A stretch of DNA of 64,000 nucleotides from Acidobacteriota bacterium (GTDB lineage: Bacteria; Acidobacteriota; Blastocatellia; RBC074). Positions 10,278 to 19,415 of this stretch are shown piece by piece. The translations under genes and the position numbers were made by a program. The notes below the pieces were generated by a model. It was not told where the DNA came from. It was given only the letters and a program-made list of their open reading frames with translations, and made no database searches. The stretch lies in NCBI GenBank assembly GCA_018268995.1, contig JAFDVL010000054.1:1-64000 (forward strand). Reading direction: 5' to 3'. Positions within the stretch are counted from its first letter, which is position 1; each line of letters starts with the position of its first letter.

Positions 10278-12035
10278 ATGTCTGTCCAAACAAAACGCAT
10301 CACAAAGGTATCCATTGTGAAAATACTAATTTCTTTACTTGTGCTCTTCTTTGCTCTATTGCTGTTCTATCCCCATCAGTCGCAGGCCCAGAAAGCTGAT
10401 CCTGCGATGGCGCGTGTCACATACGAAGAAGTATCGCCCCAAACCAGTGGCCTGACGTGGGTACACGATAACGGACGTTCAGAGGAACGTCATCTGCCAG
10501 AAACCTGTGGTGGCGGCGGAATCTTTTTTGACTATGACAACGATGGGTGGATGGATATTTACTTCGTTAATGGCGGGCCATCAGATTTTTACACGCCGAA
10601 GAAGCCCACGAAAAATGCGCTCTATCGCAACAATCACGATGGAACCTTCACCGATGTGACCGAAAAGGCTGGTGTCGCAGCCGGCCAAATGGGAAATTTT
10701 GGGATGGGCGCTGCTGCATCTGATTTTGATGGCGATGGCTGGCAGGATTTGTATGTCACGAATTACGGCAAAAATATCCTGTATCACAACAACGGCAATG
10801 GGACGTTCACTGACATCACAGACAAAGCCGGTGTTGGCGCGCCGGGCTGGTCAACCTGTGCGACGTGGTTTGATTATGACAATGACCAGAAACTAGACCT
10901 GTTTGTGTCGAGCTTTGTGTCTTACAACAAATCTACCAATGTTTTCTGCGGCGACAATCGTCAGGGCCGCCGCTACTACTGCATTCCACGCGTCTTTAAG
11001 CCGATGCCGGGCAAACTATTCAAAAATAAAGGCGATGGCACGTTCGCGGATGTTAGCAAACAATCCAAAATCGCAGACTCGCTCGGCAAGGAATTTGGAG
11101 CCGTGGCAACCGACATCAACAATGACGGGTGGATGGATTTATTTGTCGCGAACGACACGGTTGCGAATTTTCTCTTCCTGAACAAAAAAGATGGCACATT
11201 TGAGGAAATTGGATTGCCGTCCGGCGTAGCTTACAGCGATGCGGGCAGTCCGCGTTCTGGCATGGGTGTGGATGCCGTGGATTTTGATGGCGATGGCTGG
11301 CAGGATTTGTTTGTCGCCAACATTGATCAAGAGTTGTTCAGCCTCTACAAAAATCAGAAAGACAACACATTTTCCGACGAAGCTGCCGGAGACATCAGTC
11401 AGGCTACGCGATTGCTCAGTGGCTGGGGGCTGAAGTTCATGGACTATGACAACGATGGCGATCCCGACTTATTCCTAGCCAACGGACATCCAGATGACAT
11501 GGTCGAAATGCAGGTTTCAAAGGTCAAATATGCCGAACCCTTGGTGCTATTTGAAAATACCAATGGCAAATACAAAAACGTCAGCGCGCAATCTGGGGCG
11601 GTCTTTGCCAAAGATTTTCCGGCACGAGGAATGTCAGTGGGCGATGCCGACAATGACGGCGACCTGGATATTTTAATTATTAACAACGGCGCACCACCGC
11701 TTTTACTGAAAAACAATGGTGGCAATAAAAACAATTGGGTCGGGTTAAATTTAGTCGCTACCAAAAGTAACCCTGGCGCGGTCGGTGCCATCATCAGTTG
11801 GACGGTCGCCGGAGTCAAACGTCAGCGACTGAAAACCAGTGGTGGAAGCTATTTAGCCTCACACGATCCACGAGAAATTCTGGGTCTCGGTCAGGCAACG
11901 AAAGTCGAAAGTCTGGAAATCAAATGGCCGAGTGGCAAAGTTGATAAGCTGACAAATGTGCCAATTAATTCCTATCTGAAAGTAGTTGAAGGGGAAGGCA
12001 TTGCGAAAAATGTGGCGAGCGCCCCATCTCGATAA
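10278..12035 (+). CDS. Secreted CRTAC1-like FG-GAP/ASPIC-UnbV protein
   Basis: A 585-residue exported protein. The signal peptide runs to about residue 37 (ends SQAQ). A chain of FG-GAP/VCBS beta-propeller repeats follows, with EF-hand-like calcium loops such as [36 protein letters not shown] and [12 protein letters not shown]. The last about 100 residues match the ASPIC/UnbV domain ([37 protein letters not shown]). Proteins of this family are abundant in Acidobacteriota and are thought to be extracellular or periplasmic adhesion or carbohydrate-associated proteins; no enzymatic role is established. The gene stands alone, with 103 bp upstream and 161 bp downstream free of genes. The ribosome site is weak. 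Confidence 0.9.
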   Translation: MSVQTKRITKVSIVKILISLLVLFFALLLFYPHQSQAQKADPAMARVTYEEVSPQTSGLTWVHDNGRSEERHLPETCGGGGIFFDYDNDGWMDIYFVNGGPSDFYTPKKPTKNALYRNNHDGTFTDVTEKAGVAAGQMGNFGMGAAASDFDGDGWQDLYVTNYGKNILYHNNGNGTFTDITDKAGVGAPGWSTCATWFDYDNDQKLDLFVSSFVSYNKSTNVFCGDNRQGRRYYCIPRVFKPMPGKLFKNKGDGTFADVSKQSKIADSLGKEFGAVATDINNDGWMDLFVANDTVANFLFLNKKDGTFEEIGLPSGVAYSDAGSPRSGMGVDAVDFDGDGWQDLFVANIDQELFSLYKNQKDNTFSDEAAGDISQATRLLSGWGLKFMDYDNDGDPDLFLANGHPDDMVEMQVSKVKYAEPLVLFENTNGKYKNVSAQSGAVFAKDFPARGMSVGDADNDGDLDILIINNGAPPLLLKNNGGNKNNWVGLNLVATKSNPGAVGAIISWTVAGVKRQRLKTSGGSYLASHDPREILGLGQATKVESLEIKWPSGKVDKLTNVPINSYLKVVEGEGIAKNVASAPSR

Positions 12036-12196
12036 TCAACGATTTGCATTAAATTGTTCAACTTGCGTCAACTTAGACTTGCGATGTGGGACTTGAATCG
12101 CTAGAATGCCTCTCTTTTGCCCCACCGCTGACCCCCAAATGAGGTGAGGCTGAATTAATCAGCCACTCTAATTCACACACGGGAGTAACTTTATTT

Positions 12197-14188
12197 ATGC
12201 TTCGTTTCTTCTCCAAATTTCAGCGTTCCTCAAAAGTAATACTGCTGATTTTTTCTCTTGTTCTACTTGTTAGTATGTTGGTTTTCTTTATCCCGACCAC
12301 CAATCTGCCTGGAATGAATGGTGGTGGGAATACAGATGATGGCAGTGCGGTTATCGCCAAGGTCGGAAGTTACGACATCACCTTGAACGAATATCGCAAC
12401 CAGTTGCTGAGCGTCGCGCAGGTTTATGCCCAGGGACGCGGTATTGATCCCCGTATGATTCGGGGAATGAAATTAGATCAGCAAACACTGGATCGGTTGA
12501 TTGATGATCGCCTAATGCTGAGCGAAGCAGAAAAATTTGGTTTCGTCGGGACAGATCAGGAAGTGAATGATGCCGTCCATCAACAATTCGTTGATCCTGA
12601 TACAGGCCGATTTGTGGGCAAAGAAGAATATTTACGCCGCCTCCGCCTGAATGGTCAGGACCCGGCAGAGTTTGAACGCAACATTCGCTCCAGTTTCGTT
12701 TCGGGGAAAATGCGGACGTATCTGGCTTCTGGCGTACAAGTTGCCGACAAAGACGTTGAAGAAGAGTTCAAGGCAAACAACACAAAAGTTGAAGTAATTT
12801 ACGCCACGATAGACAAAGACAAGATCAAGGAAGCCGATAAACCAAAACCGAGCGACCAGGAGCTACAGGCTTACTACGATGCACATAAAGCTGAATACAA
12901 AGCCACTGAACCCGTCCGGAAAGTCGAATATATTTTCATCCCAACTGACAAAGTGACCGTCAGTGTTACGGATGAACAGTTAAAAGCTGAGTACGAAAAA
13001 AATAAGCAGAAAGAACCTCGCGTCAGTGTCATTAGGCTGAATGTTGCTACTGCCACAGACGATGAAACCGTGCGGAAGAAAATCACCGAACTGAAAAACA
13101 GAGCGCAAGGATCATCCGCGGTACAACCAGAGGACTTTGCGGCGCTGGCACGTGGTAACTCACAAGATCCTTCCGCAGCCAAAGGCGGCGACATTGGATT
13201 CGTCAAAAAGAACCCCAATAATCCGAATGATTGGAAGCAAAAGGCATTCGGGTTAGCGGTGGGAGCAATGGAGGGGCCTTTCAAAGATGGCAACAGCTGG
13301 TACTTGCTAAAGATCACCGAAGAACGTGACATCCCCTTTGAAGAAATGAAGCCAACATTAATTGCAGGGGCACAAAATCGCAGCAAGTATGCCAAAGCCA
13401 GTGAAATCGCGGACAAGGCCTATGAAGTTTTCACCGAAAATAAAGACCTGCGCAAAACGGCGGAGACCATCGCTGCCGAAATGAAAGTTAAACCGGAAGA
13501 TTTGATTCGGACGACTCCCTATTTCAAGAAAGGCGATACGTTGCCGGAGATCGGCAGCAACCCGACCTTCGAAAAACATATCGAAGAACTGAAAAAAGGG
13601 GACATTGCAGACAAGATCGGGGTTCCGAATGGGATTGCTGTTCCCCGCTTAACGGATGTAATCGAAGGTGGGGTGCAATTAACCTTCGATCAGGCGCGCA
13701 ATCAAATCGAGACTAAGATTCAGCGCGAAAAAGACGTAAATGCCGTGCAGCAAAAAGCCGCGTCCTATTTAGCTAAAGCTAAAACCGCTGAAGAATTGCG
13801 GGCCTTGCTCAAAGCTGATGGAATTGAACCCAAGGTTGATACCAACAATCTGGTAGGCATCCCTTTCAGCAGCCTGCAAATTACTCAGCAAGTAAAAACT
13901 GCGGTGCTTGCCACCAAGGAAAATGAGGTAGCTAAAGCACCGATTAAAACCGGAGCGGGGACGTACATCATCTTTGCGGCGACCAAACGGACAGAAGCAG
14001 ATATGTCAAAACTTGCTGAGCAAAAGCGCGCCTTGCGCATGCAGATGGAAGGCGAGCGAGGCTCCCTGGTTTACGATGCATATGTGAAAGCGGCCCGTAA
14101 ACGTTATGAAGAGGGCAAGAAAATTTGGATTGACCAAAAACGCATTGATCAGTTCATTGACAGCATCAACGCGAATCAGGGCAACTAA
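12197..14188 (+). CDS. SurA/PpiD-type peptidyl-prolyl isomerase, membrane anchored
   Basis: A 663-residue periplasmic foldase. A single N-terminal helix (about residues 13-36) anchors it. A SurA-N-like chaperone region follows (about 50-175: tight helices, YDITLNEYRNQLL, LDRLIDDRLMLSEAEKFG). A parvulin-type PPIC domain spans about 270-385 (EDFAALARGNSQDP, AAKGGDIGFV, YLLKITEERD). A second chaperone region, rich in Lys/Glu, reaches the C terminus. The architecture is that of PpiD. Such proteins assist folding of outer-membrane and secreted proteins leaving the Sec translocon, which fits the many exported proteins here. The gene ends 28 bp before a strong intrinsic terminator. Confidence 0.88.
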   Translation: MLRFFSKFQRSSKVILLIFSLVLLVSMLVFFIPTTNLPGMNGGGNTDDGSAVIAKVGSYDITLNEYRNQLLSVAQVYAQGRGIDPRMIRGMKLDQQTLDRLIDDRLMLSEAEKFGFVGTDQEVNDAVHQQFVDPDTGRFVGKEEYLRRLRLNGQDPAEFERNIRSSFVSGKMRTYLASGVQVADKDVEEEFKANNTKVEVIYATIDKDKIKEADKPKPSDQELQAYYDAHKAEYKATEPVRKVEYIFIPTDKVTVSVTDEQLKAEYEKNKQKEPRVSVIRLNVATATDDETVRKKITELKNRAQGSSAVQPEDFAALARGNSQDPSAAKGGDIGFVKKNPNNPNDWKQKAFGLAVGAMEGPFKDGNSWYLLKITEERDIPFEEMKPTLIAGAQNRSKYAKASEIADKAYEVFTENKDLRKTAETIAAEMKVKPEDLIRTTPYFKKGDTLPEIGSNPTFEKHIEELKKGDIADKIGVPNGIAVPRLTDVIEGGVQLTFDQARNQIETKIQREKDVNAVQQKAASYLAKAKTAEELRALLKADGIEPKVDTNNLVGIPFSSLQITQQVKTAVLATKENEVAKAPIKTGAGTYIIFAATKRTEADMSKLAEQKRALRMQMEGERGSLVYDAYVKAARKRYEEGKKIWIDQKRIDQFIDSINANQGN

Positions 14189-14216
14189 GTACCTTAGCTG
14201 CTCGGAAGCATAAATA

Positions 14217-14250
14217 AAGAGCCGGAGAAGTGATCACTTCTCCGGCTCTT
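14217..14250 (+). terminator. Intrinsic terminator after the PPIase gene
   Basis: A perfect 34-bp palindrome. Left arm AAGAGCCGGAGAAGTGA pairs completely with 14234-14250 and is followed by CTTTTTC. It lies between two convergent genes and may act in both directions. Confidence 0.9.
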
Positions 14251-14282
14251 CTTTTTCCGCTACGGCAAAGCACTGATCGGTA

Positions 14283-15299
14283 TTATTTCTTTTCTTTCTT
14301 TTTCTCGGCTTCAGCAAATTGATCAAACACACTCTTTGGAATCATGAGCGACAAGGCAACATCTGTGTCTTGCGCATTGATTTTCACCAGATCAATGACC
14401 TGCGTCAGCGCCTGAATCGCCGGATCATTATTCCCCCCCAGAAACATTTTGCCCAAGCCAACTAAGGCAGCAAGACTTGTTTGGAGCTTGGAAGCTTCAT
14501 CACTTGAACCTGTTCGCAATTTCGTGTCCAGCAGCAAACTAAGTTCACGCGTTAGATCCAGCGAGCCGAAAACCGTCTTGATGGTACTGAACTGCGCGAA
14601 CATATCCCCCTGCTCCGCCAGACCTCTTTTCGCGGTGTCTGGGATATTTGCCGCAAAACGAATTAACGCATTACTTGTTTGTGCCAGCAAGGTATTTAAG
14701 GCTGTATTCGATGCGCCATTGCCACCATCCAGCGCAGTCTTGACGCCAGTTAGATTGCCAAGCGCAACGCGGTCAGCATCCAATTGCGTGAAAGCCATCT
14801 CCTCATTACCCCTTGCTTTTGCGGCCTTAGTGGAGGTAACAACAAAAATCTGTTTGCCCTTATAATCAAGTGTTTTGACCTCTTGCTTATTGTCTTTGCC
14901 TTTGATAGCCGTAATCAGACGATTCGGATCAAAAGTGATGCCTTCAATAATCGCCGAAACACTATTGCTGTCAGACATTTTCACGCCAATGACAGCGGAC
15001 TTGATTTTGTAAGGATCAATGCCTGTTTCGTTAATAAACTCGCTTATTTCCTGCTCAAACTTGACTGCTTGTCCTGGCGCGATAGCACGAAATTGGGGCA
15101 GCAATTCGTTAACCAATCGGGCGACATCAACTACCGCAACAGCATCAGAAGACGGAAGTAATGCTACAGAGTCAGCAGTCACCGCACTTAGAGTTGATAT
15201 TCCAGGTTTGGCTGTATCATGACTAAATCCAGCCAATGATAGAGTAAAAATGAGGGTAAAAACCAAAGCAATCCTGGTTGCATCAAAAAATCGTTTCAT
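14283..15299 (-). CDS. Secreted protein of unknown function
   Basis: A 338-residue protein when started at the ATG at 15299, which has AAGGAG seven bases upstream. The longer open frame to 15365 lacks such a site. The signal peptide MKRFFDATRIALVFTLIFTL ends near GFSHD. The mature protein begins with LLPSSDAVAVVDVARLVNELLPQF, then shows an alternation of strands and amphipathic helices with Asn/Asp-rich turns, and ends in a Lys/Glu tail (AEKKKEKK). The 'bad-actor' opening SDAVAVVDV and the QLDADRVALGN phrase resemble DUF3352-like exported proteins, but I cannot assign a domain with confidence. It is monocistronic, with the convergent PPIase terminator at its end. Confidence 0.75.
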   Translation of the reverse strand: MKRFFDATRIALVFTLIFTLSLAGFSHDTAKPGISTLSAVTADSVALLPSSDAVAVVDVARLVNELLPQFRAIAPGQAVKFEQEISEFINETGIDPYKIKSAVIGVKMSDSNSVSAIIEGITFDPNRLITAIKGKDNKQEVKTLDYKGKQIFVVTSTKAAKARGNEEMAFTQLDADRVALGNLTGVKTALDGGNGASNTALNTLLAQTSNALIRFAANIPDTAKRGLAEQGDMFAQFSTIKTVFGSLDLTRELSLLLDTKLRTGSSDEASKLQTSLAALVGLGKMFLGGNNDPAIQALTQVIDLVKINAQDTDVALSLMIPKSVFDQFAEAEKKKEKK

Positions 15300-15528
15300 T
15301 GCATTCTCCTTGAAAGGGGTTGTCCCATACTGAATAAGCACTGCGCGAACCATCCTGGTTGCCAACTAATCAATCACAATTCAACCTGCACTGCGTTTCA
15401 GATGCAGATTTACGCGTTTACGTGTGCCGAAGTTCGGCATTGAGTCCACGGAAATAGACGCGGCAGACAGCGATTCGTTAACAACAGCAGCAAAAATACA
15501 GTAAGTCTCCATCAAGGCAGTTCTCTAC

Positions 15529-15557
15529 TTGACAAAAAAGGCAGGCAGAATTATCCT
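15529..15557 (+). promoter_or_regulatory. Sigma-70-like promoter of the iron island
   Basis: A consensus -35 TTGACA (15529-15534) and a -10 TATCCT (15552-15557) are separated by 17 bp. The expected transcription start is near 15564, just before the Fur-box-like site, and 75 bp before the ferritin-like gene. Confidence 0.65.
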
Positions 15558-15567
15558 TCCATTTCTT

Positions 15568-15586
15568 GAAAACGATTTTCATTATC
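15568..15586 (+). promoter_or_regulatory. Fur-box-like operator
   Basis: The 19-mer GAAAACGATTTTCATTATC matches the classical Fur box GATAATGATAATCATTATC at 15 of 19 positions, including the whole right half from TCATTATC. It lies immediately downstream of the predicted -10, where a bound repressor would block initiation. The genes downstream are all plausibly iron-related. Confidence 0.65.
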
Positions 15587-15638
15587 GTAAAAAAAACCAA
15601 CAAGTGAGATACCCCAGAGTTAACAATTCGGAGCAACC

Positions 15639-16088
15639 ATGAAAATTGTCAAAGCCTCGCAGGAATTGCTCGCCACATTGAATGAAGTGCTATCCATGGA
15701 ATACGGCGCAACTGTTCAGTATGCCCAACATCACTTTTTACTGTCTGGGCCGGAACGGATTAACTTCTCCAATTTTTTTGATTTGAACAGCAAAGAAGCA
15801 CATCTGCATGCCCTCAACCTGGGCAGCAAGATTGTGTCACTGGGCGGCGTGCCTACCACCCAAATAGCGCCAGTTCATCAAGCTACGACGTTGAGCGAGA
15901 TGCTGGCCCAGGACTTAACAATGGAGCGTAGCGCGCTGGCAGCCTATGTGCGGGCGTGGGAGTTAGCGGAAGGCAATCAAATCCTTCGTTTCTGGCTGGA
16001 AGATATTATTCGCCTGGAACAATTGCACGTCGAAGAATTGGAAAAGATGACTGCTGAGCAACAATCAAAAGTAACAGCAAATACCTAA
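15639..16088 (+). CDS. Ferritin-like (bacterioferritin-related) diiron protein
   Basis: A 149-residue four-helix protein of the ferritin/bacterioferritin superfamily. Candidate iron ligands are E21 in the first helix ([10 protein letters not shown]), E53/H55/H57 in the second (SKEAHLHA), the glutamate in [10 protein letters not shown], and the final ExxH in [10 protein letters not shown]. The SLGGVP turn aligns with the bacterioferritin loop FLEGLP. The second-helix spacing is unusual (ExHxH rather than ExxH), so oxidation chemistry may differ. It is about ten residues shorter than typical Bfr, and no haem-binding methionine is evident. It is the first gene after a Fur-box-like promoter; two small genes follow at short spacing. 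Role as iron store or as an oxidoreductase is open. Confidence 0.8.
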   Translation: MKIVKASQELLATLNEVLSMEYGATVQYAQHHFLLSGPERINFSNFFDLNSKEAHLHALNLGSKIVSLGGVPTTQIAPVHQATTLSEMLAQDLTMERSALAAYVRAWELAEGNQILRFWLEDIIRLEQLHVEELEKMTAEQQSKVTANT

Positions 16089-16100
16089 GGAGATTGGCTT

Positions 16101-16193
16101 ATGATCAACGCTCGGTTCAAAAAGAAAATCAAGTGCTGCAAAAACTATAAGAAGAAAGGCAAAGCCTGTAAAAAATGTCCTCTTTTCTGCTGA
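16101..16193 (+). CDS. 30-residue Lys/Cys-rich microprotein
   Basis: An ATG with AAGGAG placed seven bases upstream opens a 30-codon frame ending TGA. The product begins MINARFKKKIKCC and ends GKACKKCPLFC. It has 11 lysines and 5 cysteines (12, 13, 23, 26, 30), a very high positive charge and no hydrophobic stretch, so it should be cytoplasmic. CC plus CxxC plus a terminal Cys could bind a metal or an Fe-S cluster (inference). The gene begins 12 bp after the ferritin-like stop and precedes a small membrane protein, so it should be co-transcribed under the same promoter. I do not recognise a named family. Confidence 0.7.
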   Translation: MINARFKKKIKCCKNYKKKGKACKKCPLFC

Positions 16194-16247
16194 GGCAATC
16201 AGGCCGACCTTCATCTCTGCTGAGATGATTTTCAGGAGGACTAAGTG

Positions 16248-16559
16248 ATGTGGAATACTAAGACGCTCTGGTTTGAAATTGCAGTTGTGATGTCCATTTT
16301 TGCATTTGGCAGTATTTTATTTGGCCACTTTGAAGATCATAAACCAAAATGGCAGCGAGTCCTGAAGGTTATCTTAGTGAGTGCAATCTTTGTAGCACTG
16401 GCGGCGACTGTAGGTCGGATCTGGGCTTTTGGATTTCTTTCTCTGCCGCTGCTGGGAGCAGTCGTAGCTCATCTTTGGTGGTTGCCAAAACACGGAATCA
16501 ATGGATGGACGGCAGAACCTAAAGATAAGTATTACACGCTCATCAAAGCTAAAAAATAA
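16248..16559 (+). CDS. Small membrane protein, function unknown
   Basis: A protein of about 103 residues with three predicted membrane helices: WFEIAVVMSIFAFGSILFG, then a pair in the stretch ILVSAIFVALAATVGRIWAF and FLSLPLLGAVVAHLWWLP. The polar C terminus ends LIKAKK. AGGAGGA lies eight bases before the ATG at 16248; a GTG at 16245 in the same frame is a less likely start. It is the third gene after the Fur-box-like promoter, following the ferritin-like protein and the microprotein, and it ends just before a hairpin. Its place suggests a link to iron handling, but the sequence itself gives no functional motif. Confidence 0.7.
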   Translation: MWNTKTLWFEIAVVMSIFAFGSILFGHFEDHKPKWQRVLKVILVSAIFVALAATVGRIWAFGFLSLPLLGAVVAHLWWLPKHGINGWTAEPKDKYYTLIKAKK

Positions 16560-16572
16560 CCGCACAAAAACG

Positions 16573-16602
16573 AAGCCTCTGATGCAGCAACATCAGAGGC
16601 TT
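16573..16602 (+). terminator. Hairpin after the small iron-island operon
   Basis: Perfect 12-bp arms AAGCCTCTGATG (16573-16584) and CATCAGAGGCTT (16591-16602) with a six-base loop. The T tract after it is short, so termination may be partial and allow some read-through to the receptor gene. Confidence 0.65.
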
Positions 16603-16696
16603 TGAATCGCAACGACCAACCCGGTCAATTCTGGAAAATCTACAGGCGGCGTGCAGGAGCCATCCTATCACGCCCTTGCCAAAAACAGGAGGCTCT

Positions 16697-19210
16697 ATGT
16701 TTTCTTTGTTGTCTTGCTTATTCAAGCAACGCATTCACATTTGGTTCCTTACACCAAAGTTCGCATTCCTACTTATTTTTTGTTTCTGTCTTACGGTTTC
16801 TTTGGCCGTGCAGGCACAGCCCAATGCCAGTTCTATTGAAGGGACAATCACCGATCAGGCAGGCGCGGCAGTGACGGGCGCTCGCCTTCTCTTGCGAGGA
16901 GCAACCGACCGTGAAACGTTTAGCGATGCGCAGGGCTACTTTACCTTTGCGGCGTTGCGAACGGGAGATTACACACTCTTGGTTGAAAAAGTCGGATTCA
17001 AACTTGACCCGCAAAAGCTGACGATCAGCGAGCAATCACAAATCTTACACCTGACGTTGCAGCCCGCTGCGGTTACAGAATATGTGACCATTACCAGCAG
17101 CGACGGAGCGGCAGAAAATCTATCGAAGCTGCCCGGTTTGCTGCATGAAACGCCACGCGCGATTTCCATTATCAACGCCGAGCAAATGCGCGAACGCAAT
17201 TTCCGCAGCGTCCCCGACGCGCTCAATTTCCTCCCCGGCATGGCGGTCAACAGCTACCGTACAGGCGGTTATCACTTTTATGCGCGGGGCTATCGTATGG
17301 GGCCGGAAGACACGCGCGTAGACGGTTTCGTCGGTACAAACGTCGGCGGCGGTTTTGGCGCTTCGTTGTTTGGCGTTGAGCAGGCGGTGGTGCTGCGCGG
17401 CCCCGCAGGATTGGTGTACGGTGCAACCAGTTCGCCGGGCGGGATGATTAACCTCATCACGAAACGCCCGCAGGAACTTCGCTCGACGCGGCTGGATTTA
17501 CGCAGCGGCAGCTTTGCCGGGAATGGCGTGAGTTTGACAGAACGCCCATCGCTCAGCTTCGACCTCGATACCACAGGTTCCTTCGACAAAAACGGACGCA
17601 TTTTGTATCGCGGCTTGTTTACCTTGGAAAACCAAAACTACTTCACGAATCACGTGCTGGATCGCAATCGCTATGTGAACGGTTCGCTGACATTCAAGCT
17701 GGATTCACTCGCACGCTACACACTAACACCGATTGCGCAGTACGCACGCTTTAATCGCCCGGCAGGCGGCGGCATCGTCATTTCGCCCACGACATCATTG
17801 AGTACAAATGATGGTATTCGCGGCCCGATCAATGAAAATGACTTGTCGCCGTTGGATGTAAATACCTCAGCCGGCGGACGCGTTGACGAAACAGCGCAGG
17901 CGGGCTTTGATTTTCGCGCTGTGCCGCAAGATCGTTGGCGCACGAATTTTTCGTATCGCTTTTTGCGTGCCGACACATTCATCAATCAATACCTGCCGCA
18001 GGTCAGCTCAACCGCGCAGATCAACTTGCTAAAAACACAAAACCAGGTGAATCGCTTGCTCTCAAAAAGCGACACCTATCGCCAATATCACAACTTCGAT
18101 TTCAATACTTCGTACGAACTGCGCGGCGCATCATGGAAAAACCTGACGCAGGTCGGCGCGTACACGCGCGTCACCAGCACACGCGCAACGACACCGAACG
18201 GTACGACGCCTGCCGCGCATTCGCCGATCAATATTTACACGGGCGTTGCGGCTTCGCCTTTGGTTGACAACTATCCGTCCTTGACGCTTGGCGCGTGGAG
18301 CGACACAACGTTATGGAACAGCTATCTGCAAAATCGCACGTCGGTGATGAATGACAAAGTTGTGTTCACGCTGGGGCTCGGCTACGGGCAAAGCCATCCT
18401 GACGGGCGTCCCGTGCAAAAAGGCGACTGGATGCCGAACGCTTCGTTGGTTTTCAATGTGACGAAGCAGGTGGCGTTGTATGGTAGCTACACGACCAGCT
18501 TCAACCCGACCGATCCGACGCTGGAAAATGCGGCAGGGGTGCGCGGCGCGTTTGATCCAACGACGGGCAAGAATTACGAATTCGGGGCGAAATTCGACAG
18601 CCTTTCGCGCCGTGCTTCCACCACGCTCAGCTTCTTCAAAAACGAAGTCAGCAATGCGCTTGTGCAAACGGGCATCACGGACGTGAACAAAAACGGCAAT
18701 CGTTATTACATCGAAGCCGGCACGCGGCGCAGTCGTGGAGTGGAGTTGAGTTCGGATTTCCAGGTGCGCGCCAACTGGATCGTCTCCGGCGCAGTCAGCT
18801 ACACCGACGCAATTTACACTGGCAGCGGCCCGGCAAGTGCAGCTTCAACATTGGCCATCCCGAATTCGCGTGCTGAAAAAACGCCGCGCTGGTCGTGGAA
18901 TGCCACCACGCGCTACGAACGCTCGGAAGGCCGACTCGCAGGACTCGGCGGCAGTGTCAGTTTACTTTGGCAGGATGATCGGCTCGGCAGCAATGGTGCA
19001 CGCACGCCTTCTGCGCCCGACCCACTGCAATTACCGGCCTTCACGCGAGTGGACGCGGCGATCAGTTATCGTCTGAACGAGCACTGGGACTGGGCTTTAA
19101 ATTTCGACAACCTGCTGGACAAGAAAATCTTCGTAAATGCCAGCGTCGGCTCCGCAATTGAAATTGCTGCGCCACGCACCGCAACAATGCGCATCGGATA
19201 TCGTTTCTGA
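16697..19210 (+). CDS. TonB-dependent siderophore receptor
   Basis: An 837-residue outer-membrane receptor. The start at 16697 is preferred because AGGAGG lies five bases upstream; the longer frame from 16676 runs through that site. The signal peptide ends near AVQAQ. A carboxypeptidase-regulatory-like beta domain follows (about residues 52-130: ASSIEGTITDQAGAAVTGAR). The plug domain comes next (about 150-270: PRAISIINAEQMRERNFRSV, DALNFLPGMAV, RGYRMGPEDTRVDGF, RGPAGLVYG, GGMINLITKRP). The rest is a 22-strand barrel ending in Phe (MRIGYRF), the outer-membrane signal. Plug motifs are of the ferrichrome/TIGR01783 siderophore type. It sits in the iron island with a PepSY protein behind it. The exact siderophore is unknown. 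Confidence 0.95.
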   Translation: MFSLLSCLFKQRIHIWFLTPKFAFLLIFCFCLTVSLAVQAQPNASSIEGTITDQAGAAVTGARLLLRGATDRETFSDAQGYFTFAALRTGDYTLLVEKVGFKLDPQKLTISEQSQILHLTLQPAAVTEYVTITSSDGAAENLSKLPGLLHETPRAISIINAEQMRERNFRSVPDALNFLPGMAVNSYRTGGYHFYARGYRMGPEDTRVDGFVGTNVGGGFGASLFGVEQAVVLRGPAGLVYGATSSPGGMINLITKRPQELRSTRLDLRSGSFAGNGVSLTERPSLSFDLDTTGSFDKNGRILYRGLFTLENQNYFTNHVLDRNRYVNGSLTFKLDSLARYTLTPIAQYARFNRPAGGGIVISPTTSLSTNDGIRGPINENDLSPLDVNTSAGGRVDETAQAGFDFRAVPQDRWRTNFSYRFLRADTFINQYLPQVSSTAQINLLKTQNQVNRLLSKSDTYRQYHNFDFNTSYELRGASWKNLTQVGAYTRVTSTRATTPNGTTPAAHSPINIYTGVAASPLVDNYPSLTLGAWSDTTLWNSYLQNRTSVMNDKVVFTLGLGYGQSHPDGRPVQKGDWMPNASLVFNVTKQVALYGSYTTSFNPTDPTLENAAGVRGAFDPTTGKNYEFGAKFDSLSRRASTTLSFFKNEVSNALVQTGITDVNKNGNRYYIEAGTRRSRGVELSSDFQVRANWIVSGAVSYTDAIYTGSGPASAASTLAIPNSRAEKTPRWSWNATTRYERSEGRLAGLGGSVSLLWQDDRLGSNGARTPSAPDPLQLPAFTRVDAAISYRLNEHWDWALNFDNLLDKKIFVNASVGSAIEIAAPRTATMRIGYRF

Positions 19211-19415
19211 TCGCCTTCCAGTGTTGCCATGTGTTGTTGATGGGCGATCTCAACGCATGGCAGCACTGAAAACGTAAAACTATTGTCAAGCTTGTAAAAT
19301 CTGAGGAAATTTCGCTTCTGGCACATACTCTTTTCTAAATGCCCATAGTAAGCTCGCATCTGTTTGCGCTCTCACGTCAAACGATATTTCAAGAAAAGTC
19401 GAGGGAACTTGGTTT

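Noticed and set aside
16603-16690. Cobalamin or other riboswitch before the TonB receptor
   Set aside because: The GC-rich leader lacks known riboswitch boxes; no match that I can defend.
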